Part shown: positions 60,801 through 64,000 of the stretch, in pieces
How the letters are laid out: every line of letters starts with the position of its first letter
Position numbering within the stretch: position 1 is the first letter of the stretch
Assembly (NCBI RefSeq): GCF_037975245.1
Contig: NC_092582.1
Coordinates: forward strand, 1,262,001-1,326,000
DNA: 64,000 nucleotides
Direction of reading: 5' to 3'
Source: Apostichopus japonicus
Lineage: Eukaryota > Echinodermata > Holothuroidea > Aspidochirotida > Stichopodidae
Program-made: the position numbers and the translations under genes
The notes under the pieces: generated by a model
What the model saw: the letters and a program-made list of their open reading frames with translations, nothing else
Told to the model about the DNA's origin: nothing
Database searches by the model: none

Positions 60801-63718
60801 GCCAATTTTGGATGCCATAATTGCTAGTATTGCTTTCTTACCTCTGAAATGTGCTAGTTTAATATAACAACCAAAGCTGGTGAGGTGCTGGTAAGCTGTC
60901 CTTGAAGAGAGATATTTGAAGCAAGATTTGCTCTGTTACTGGTGCTACATGAATACAGTCAAGTTTGGCAGACTTTGTAATGCTCAGCTGGTTTTCTCAG
61001 GTTCTTGAATAGCATTATATTTTCCATACCTTTTGTCTTCAGAATGTAGAAGACACAGTTTTCTTTGATGTGAACAGTTTTCTTTGATGTGAAAAATCTG
61101 TTTTAAATATTTCCCTAAACTCACTGTTGCTCTTCTTCTTCTTCTGTTTAATAATTAGAAAAATACAGGCAAGGTTGGTTCACTGAACATCTTCAACAGC
61201 ACTGAGATTGTGTGTGGCAATGAGCCCAATAAGAACCTCATCTTCATGGATGAGAACAACGCCTTCACTGCCATCAACGAATCCATTGCCGAGCAGATGA
61301 TTGAGACCAAGAGCTACTTCAGGACTTACAACATTTGCGAGAGTTTGGTTCCCAAGCCAACTGTCAGATTCTGCGTCACCAAGCCAGTAGAGTACAACAA
61401 ATGTTTGACGATGAAGCATGTCTTCGAAAAACATGAGAAGGTGAGAGCTGTTATATGGCCTTCCCCTTGGTTGAGCTCATAGTGTAATTACATCTTCATT
61501 TTTGATGTCCTTATAATTTCTGTATTTGATTTATGGTTTAATTGTTCCAGCTAATGTAGATTTTTACCTTTACATTAGAAACAAGAATCGATAACATCAC
61601 TGTTAGTCTTTTGGGATCAACTTTGTTTGAGAAAGGAGTAAGGCCAATTTTAAACCCGCCTCCACCCAACCTGCATCTAGCCTCCTCATCTATACTCATA
61701 ACCATGTGATATATTTGTCTTTACCTGGCTATAGCTCAGCCACATTGCCTGGGGATGTGTACATGCCCCTACCTCAATGGAATGCATGCGCAATGTCTTA
61801 AACGGAACTGCTGAGATCTTCTCTGGCAACGTGGAAGAGATCTTCATTGGAGGTCGCGACTTCTTGCTCCAGCCAATCATGATGCAGGATCCAGTCATGC
61901 GTGAATCCATCAACGACTACGTCAACAAGGTCTTTGGAACCCACTCCGTCTCAGTCATGAAGAAGAGCAAACTCTGGAACAAATTTGGACAGGACACCAA
62001 ATTCCTTAACATCCGTAACTTAACTGTCTGTTCAGCTGGAATCAACAAGGTAATTTTTCTTTCTTAATATATGGGAGAAGAAAAGAATAGAGGGATGATG
62101 CATGATTGTTAACCAATTTTTTGAGTTTTAGAATTATTATCAACTGGGTAAATTATTAAACCAAGGCAACCAATCAAGTCATACATAAAAATGAAAGAAA
62201 ACGAAACATTTGTTAAAGGTAAATATTCTGCAGAGTTAACTTACCAGCTAGTTTTGTGTCAGAAATGTATGACAATTGTAGCTTCACGTGTGTCTAACTT
62301 CACAGCAGTATGTTAAGTATAGAATTCACCTATAGTTCACAGTAGTTTGTGAGACGAGAGTCTTCTCCAGTAGTGGATGACTGAATAACGAATATCTTCT
62401 ACTCTCTCTCTCAAGGTTGAGAGCTTCCATCTGCCAGTCGGACGAATGCTGTCTACCAACGTCATGCCACGCATCGGATCCGTTTTTGAATCAGTCAACA
62501 GATTCTTCAAGAGCGCTTGCATCCCAGGTTTGTTTGTGTTTCAGATTTAAAACAGCACAAAACTAGAAAGTTAGTAAAACAAACATATTGAATTATTGGA
62601 AGTATTATTATAGCAGCTATAAGTGTCTGAACACTTTCAATTCTTCATTACTCTTAGTAGTTTTGTTAGCAGTTTTGGTATATTCAGTGATTTCAATTTT
62701 GTATTATTTTTTGGTCGAAATTTTGCCAGCAAAAGACTATGAAACGCTTTTTTTTTTTTGGGGGGGGTAAAGCTGCTAACCTCACCCTCTCACATCGGGT
62801 AGCTAGCATACCTCTCTGGTCCTAGAATCGGTTTGTTGAATATGAATATATTAGCATTATATTAGAATAATAAGTGACACTACTCGTTGAATATTCATAA
62901 CAGGAGCCACCCCTGTCAGCTACAAACATGATCTTGATCTTGTTATTGGACATGAACTCAACTGGGGAATCCCTGGACTCAGCTTCTACAACTTCACTGG
63001 CTTTGACTGGTTCATCTGGAATGCACCACACACCTGGACTTTCTACAACTACAACCGTAAGACCCCAGGGTGAGTTGGTCTTGGCTTTTGGACAAGGACA
63101 GTGTCTTTTAGTGATGATTCATGCATTCAAAGCAAAATGGAAGCAAATTATTAGATAGCATATTTCATAGTTCATAATGGAAGCAAACTAGACTAAAAAT
63201 AACTTACTTGACAAGGAATATAATAAGTTTGAGTTGAGTTTATCAGTGGATGATTTAAAATGGTCATAGCATATTTCATAGTTCATAAATCAATTATCTG
63301 CAGAAGTCAAATTTGTTTGTTTGCTTAATGTAAGTTTTTGGAGAAGGATGACATGTAAAAACTAACTAACACTAAATGGCAGGCTGGAAAGTGTGGTTAT
63401 ATTAGGCAAGACATCCACATGTTTGATCTTGATATCTATTGGTTTGTATTATCAATGTGGTGTACATCCTAAACTAGACCATAAACTAGTTATTGCCTCT
63501 TGTCTTGTAGAACTCTTCAGAGATTCATGAAGAACCGTCTGCTTGTCCCACTCCTGGAAGGTAAACTCAGCCTCCCTGATGAGTTTGACCCTAACACCTT
63601 CGACTACAGCATCCTTGATGATGTCCTCAGCGTTGAAGGACTCGGTGACATTCTCAGTGACATTCCAGACAAGATCAGAGACAGACTGGTGGACATGAGA
63701 GTCTCCAACAAAGACAAG
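54804..63718 (+). CDS. MYP: Major yolk protein-like, WAP + transferrin domains (13 exons, 5' part)
   Basis: Joined exons: 54804-54870, 57322-57492, 58126-58393, 58640-58751, 58904-58927, 59061-59292, 59511-59696, 60609-60775, 61159-61440, 61735-62049, 62416-62527, 62904-63069 and 63511-63718. They keep one frame for 770 codons and continue past the window. Domains: signal peptide (1-15), WAP domain (28-71), helical linker (80-120), transferrin N-lobe (about 125-470), C-lobe start (about 478-645) and an aromatic-rich stretch (650-700). Echinoderm MYP is a transferrin-superfamily protein of about 1,350 residues, secreted and stored in gonads and eggs, so roughly 60% is present. About a dozen N-glycosylation sequons are visible. 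All canonical iron ligands that can be checked are replaced. A different secreted transferrin-like protein remains possible. Confidence 0.82.
54871..57321 (+). other. Yolk-protein intron 1
   Basis: About 2.45 kb, phase 1. It contains a C-run near 55155, an unsupported frame at 55222-55422 and the 21-bp array that ends about 40 bp before the acceptor. Confidence 0.65.
56893..57282. repeat. 21-bp minisatellite, about 18 units, next to the WAP exon acceptor
   Basis: The unit is gataggtgtaagactccacc, with cca/aca variants (21 bp). As 21 is a multiple of 3, open frames such as DRCKTPP repeats run on both strands; no start, splice site or similarity supports a gene. It ends in the intron just before exon 2. 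Confidence 0.96.
57322..57492 (+). CDS. MYP: Yolk-protein exon 2: WAP four-disulfide-core domain
   Basis: The acceptor is ctcgttccag ending at 57321 and the donor is aaca|gtaagaa after 57492. The exon is phase 1 at both ends, a single symmetrical domain exon. It encodes residues 23-79 with eight cysteines at 30, 42, 46, 52, 58, 59, 64 and 68 in WAP spacing, including CP, KCC and CG. WAP domains are often protease inhibitors or antimicrobial modules. Confidence 0.88.
58126..58393 (+). CDS. MYP: Yolk-protein exon 3: linker and start of transferrin N-lobe
   Basis: The acceptor is ttgccaacag and the donor ttctg|gtaagt (phase 2). Residues 80-120 form a charged helical linker. From 125 the sequence follows the transferrin start: MRMCVTSPCELRKCQRLATE, with cysteines at 128 and 138 in the usual positions. 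NRT at 120 is a sequon. Confidence 0.87.
58640..58751 (+). CDS. MYP: Yolk-protein exon 4: N-lobe
   Basis: The acceptor is cttgttttag and the donor gaaaat|gtgagt. It encodes residues 169-206, starting WVERGWADLVVARDLDIYHA. In transferrins this segment carries the first iron ligand (Asp63 of human serum transferrin); ungapped alignment on the conserved Tyr (186) puts Arg181 there. Confidence 0.86.
58904..58927 (+). CDS. MYP: Yolk-protein exon 5: 24-nt micro-exon
   Basis: Eight codons (VNYVCCKQ) lie between gttgtttag and gtaagctt, phase 0 on both sides. Skipping it would keep the frame but remove two cysteines. The flanking exons read on in frame either way, so transcript data are needed; similarity and splice signals favour inclusion. 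Confidence 0.68.
59061..59292 (+). CDS. MYP: Yolk-protein exon 6: N-lobe, anion-site region
   Basis: The acceptor is tgtttgatag and the donor cccag|gtaagt (phase 1). It encodes residues 215-291 plus one base. NITLAV stands where transferrins have the Tyr95 ligand (Thr226 here), and ICSAGINN replaces the anion-binding CHTGLGR (Ala250 and Asn254). It ends in the MCVPG cysteine motif that matches C-A-P of transferrins. Confidence 0.87.
59511..59696 (+). CDS. MYP: Yolk-protein exon 7: N-lobe, GVAFVDH motif
   Basis: The acceptor is caattatcag and the donor taca|gtaagt (phase 1). It encodes residues 292-353. The VDEFTGIVGSLRCVSS...GVAFVDH segment aligns with transferrin QYFGYSGAFKCL...GDVAFVKH; the Tyr188 ligand is Ile323. 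Sequons at 295 and 302. Confidence 0.87.
59697..60608 (+). other. Yolk-protein intron 7
   Basis: About 0.9 kb, phase 1. A small open frame at 60266-60457 has no support. No repeats of note. Confidence 0.6.
60609..60775 (+). CDS. MYP: Yolk-protein exon 8: N-lobe
   Basis: The acceptor is tcaacttcag and the donor gttaag|gtgaac. It encodes residues 354-409. FRLVCEGENKPLSSW and EKPCQIGYTPRP match transferrin YELLCLDNTRKPVDEY and DCHLAQVPSH; the His249 ligand is Pro384. Sequon at 393. Confidence 0.87.
61159..61440 (+). CDS. MYP: Yolk-protein exon 9: end of N-lobe and start of C-lobe
   Basis: The acceptor is taataattag and the donor gagaag|gtgaga, phase 0. It encodes residues 410-503. NLIFMDENNAF matches the transferrin DLLFKDSAHGF motif near the N-lobe end, and VRFCVTKPVEYNKC (478-491) matches the C-lobe start WCALSHHERLKC. 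Confidence 0.88.
61735..62049 (+). CDS. MYP: Yolk-protein exon 10: C-lobe
   Basis: The acceptor is ctggctatag and the donor aacaag|gtaatt. It encodes residues 504-608. The NGTAEIFSGNVEEIF region aligns with NGEADAMSLDGGFVY (Asp392 becomes Asn535). GTHSVSVMKKS aligns with GYFAVAVVKKS (Tyr426 becomes Thr572). The anion-site Thr and Arg become Ala604 and Lys608. Confidence 0.88.
62050..62415 (+). other. Yolk-protein intron 10
   Basis: About 0.37 kb, plain AT-rich intron ending in a ct-repeat pyrimidine tract and tcaag acceptor. Confidence 0.6.
62416..62527 (+). CDS. MYP: Yolk-protein exon 11: C-lobe
   Basis: The acceptor is tctctctcaag and the donor cccag|gtttgt (phase 1). It encodes residues 609-645. 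VESFHLPVGRML and FESVNRFFKSACIPG mirror the N-lobe segment ending FFGDMCVPG, showing the internal two-lobe repeat. The exon/intron phase also mirrors exon 6. Confidence 0.86.
62528..62903 (+). other. Yolk-protein intron 11
   Basis: About 0.38 kb, phase 1, with a run of T followed by G near 62749-62767. Nothing else is seen. Confidence 0.6.
62904..63069 (+). CDS. MYP: Yolk-protein exon 12: aromatic-rich insertion in the C-lobe
   Basis: The acceptor is attcataacag and the donor cccagg|gtgagt (phase 2). It encodes residues 646-700. It leaves transferrin similarity and is rich in W, Y and F (for example DWFIWNAPHTWTFYNYN). The MYP family is known to carry extra sequence relative to transferrins; I take this as the start of such an insertion. 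Confidence 0.84.
63070..63510 (+). other. Yolk-protein intron 12
   Basis: About 0.44 kb, phase 2, with a short repeated phrase (agcatatttcatagttcata) at about 63158 and 63268. Nothing else is seen. Confidence 0.6.
63511..63718 (+). CDS. MYP: Yolk-protein exon 13: insertion continued
   Basis: The acceptor is ttgtcttgtag and the donor gacaag|gtaatg, phase 0 at the end. It encodes residues 701-770, acidic and helical in character (KLSLPDEFDPNTFDYSILDD and LSDIPDKIRDRLVDMRVSNK). The gene continues beyond the window. Its donor is embedded in the first unit of a 30-bp tandem array; reading on meets an in-frame TAA within six codons. Confidence 0.86.
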
Positions 63719-64000
63719 GTAATGATGTCCTCCTAAAGTTAAGACTAGTTAATGATGTCCTCCTAAAGTTAAGACAAGGTAATGATGTCCTCCTAAAGTT
63801 AAGACAAGGTAATGATGTCCTCCTAAAGTTAAGATAAGATTATGATGTCCTCCAAAAGTTTAGACAAGGTAATGATGTCCTCCTAAAGTTTAGACAAGGT
63901 AATGATGTCCTCCTTAAGTTAAGACAAGGCAAGGATGTCCTCCTAAAGTTAAGACAAGCTAATGATGTCCTCCTAAAGTTAAGATTGGGTAATAATGTCC
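63709..64000. repeat. 30-bp tandem array that copies yolk-protein exon 13's 5' splice site
   Basis: The unit is aagacaag|gtaatgatgtcc followed by tcctaaagtt (30 bp), about ten copies up to the window edge. The first unit contains the real exon end and donor (63718|63719). Intact gacaag|gtaatg copies recur after 63778, 63808, 63868 and 63898; other copies have GT changed (tt, at, gc, ct). Confidence 0.93.

Noticed and set aside
58104-61913. Minus-strand open frames opposite the yolk-protein exons
   Set aside because: They are shadows of the plus-strand coding sequence, which has clean splice sites and family similarity.

Overview
This is a eukaryotic, animal window from an AT-rich, intron-rich genome that is heavily loaded with minisatellites. 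It holds two partial protein-coding genes, both on the + strand. One is the 3' half of an EVI5/EVI5-like gene: seven exons between 9841 and 43503, 316 codons plus stop. The other is the 5' part of a secreted transferrin-superfamily protein that best matches the echinoderm major yolk protein (MYP): thirteen exons between 54804 and 63718, 770 codons, open at the right edge. A MYP-type gene points to an echinoderm. A sea cucumber is my best guess, but that step is inference.

Layout. Positions 1-9840 are intron upstream of the first visible EVI5 exon and carry a 1.8 kb minisatellite. Positions 9841-43503 hold the EVI5 coiled-coil exons, separated by introns of up to 14.5 kb. Those introns contain most of the tandem arrays (unit lengths 14, 17, 50, 60, 70, 85 and 124 bp), a LINE 3' tail, tRNA-derived sequences and several hAT-like non-autonomous transposons. 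Positions 43504 to about 47900 are 3' UTR or flank with a 130-bp array. From there to about 54700 is intergenic sequence with hAT-like elements, including one nested inside another. The yolk-protein promoter (TATA box and inverted CCAAT box) lies at about 54650-54770. Its gene runs off the right edge inside a 30-bp array.

The two genes have no evident functional link. EVI5 family proteins are intracellular Rab-GAP/coiled-coil proteins, and only the coiled coil lies in this window. The second gene encodes a signal peptide, a complete eight-cysteine WAP domain, a transferrin N-lobe and the start of a C-lobe with an aromatic-rich insertion. By eye alignment every canonical iron ligand is replaced in the N-lobe, and the two visible ligands are replaced in the C-lobe.

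The most unusual structural signal is repeated tandem duplication across exon/intron boundaries. At two exons (14281-14439 and 63511-63718) a minisatellite unit contains the exon's 3' end and its 5' splice site, giving runs of decoy donors. A third exon (26100-26246) has a single such duplication whose donor has decayed. Minisatellites fill roughly 12 kb of the 64 kb. All calls are by reading alone; no database search or alignment program was used.
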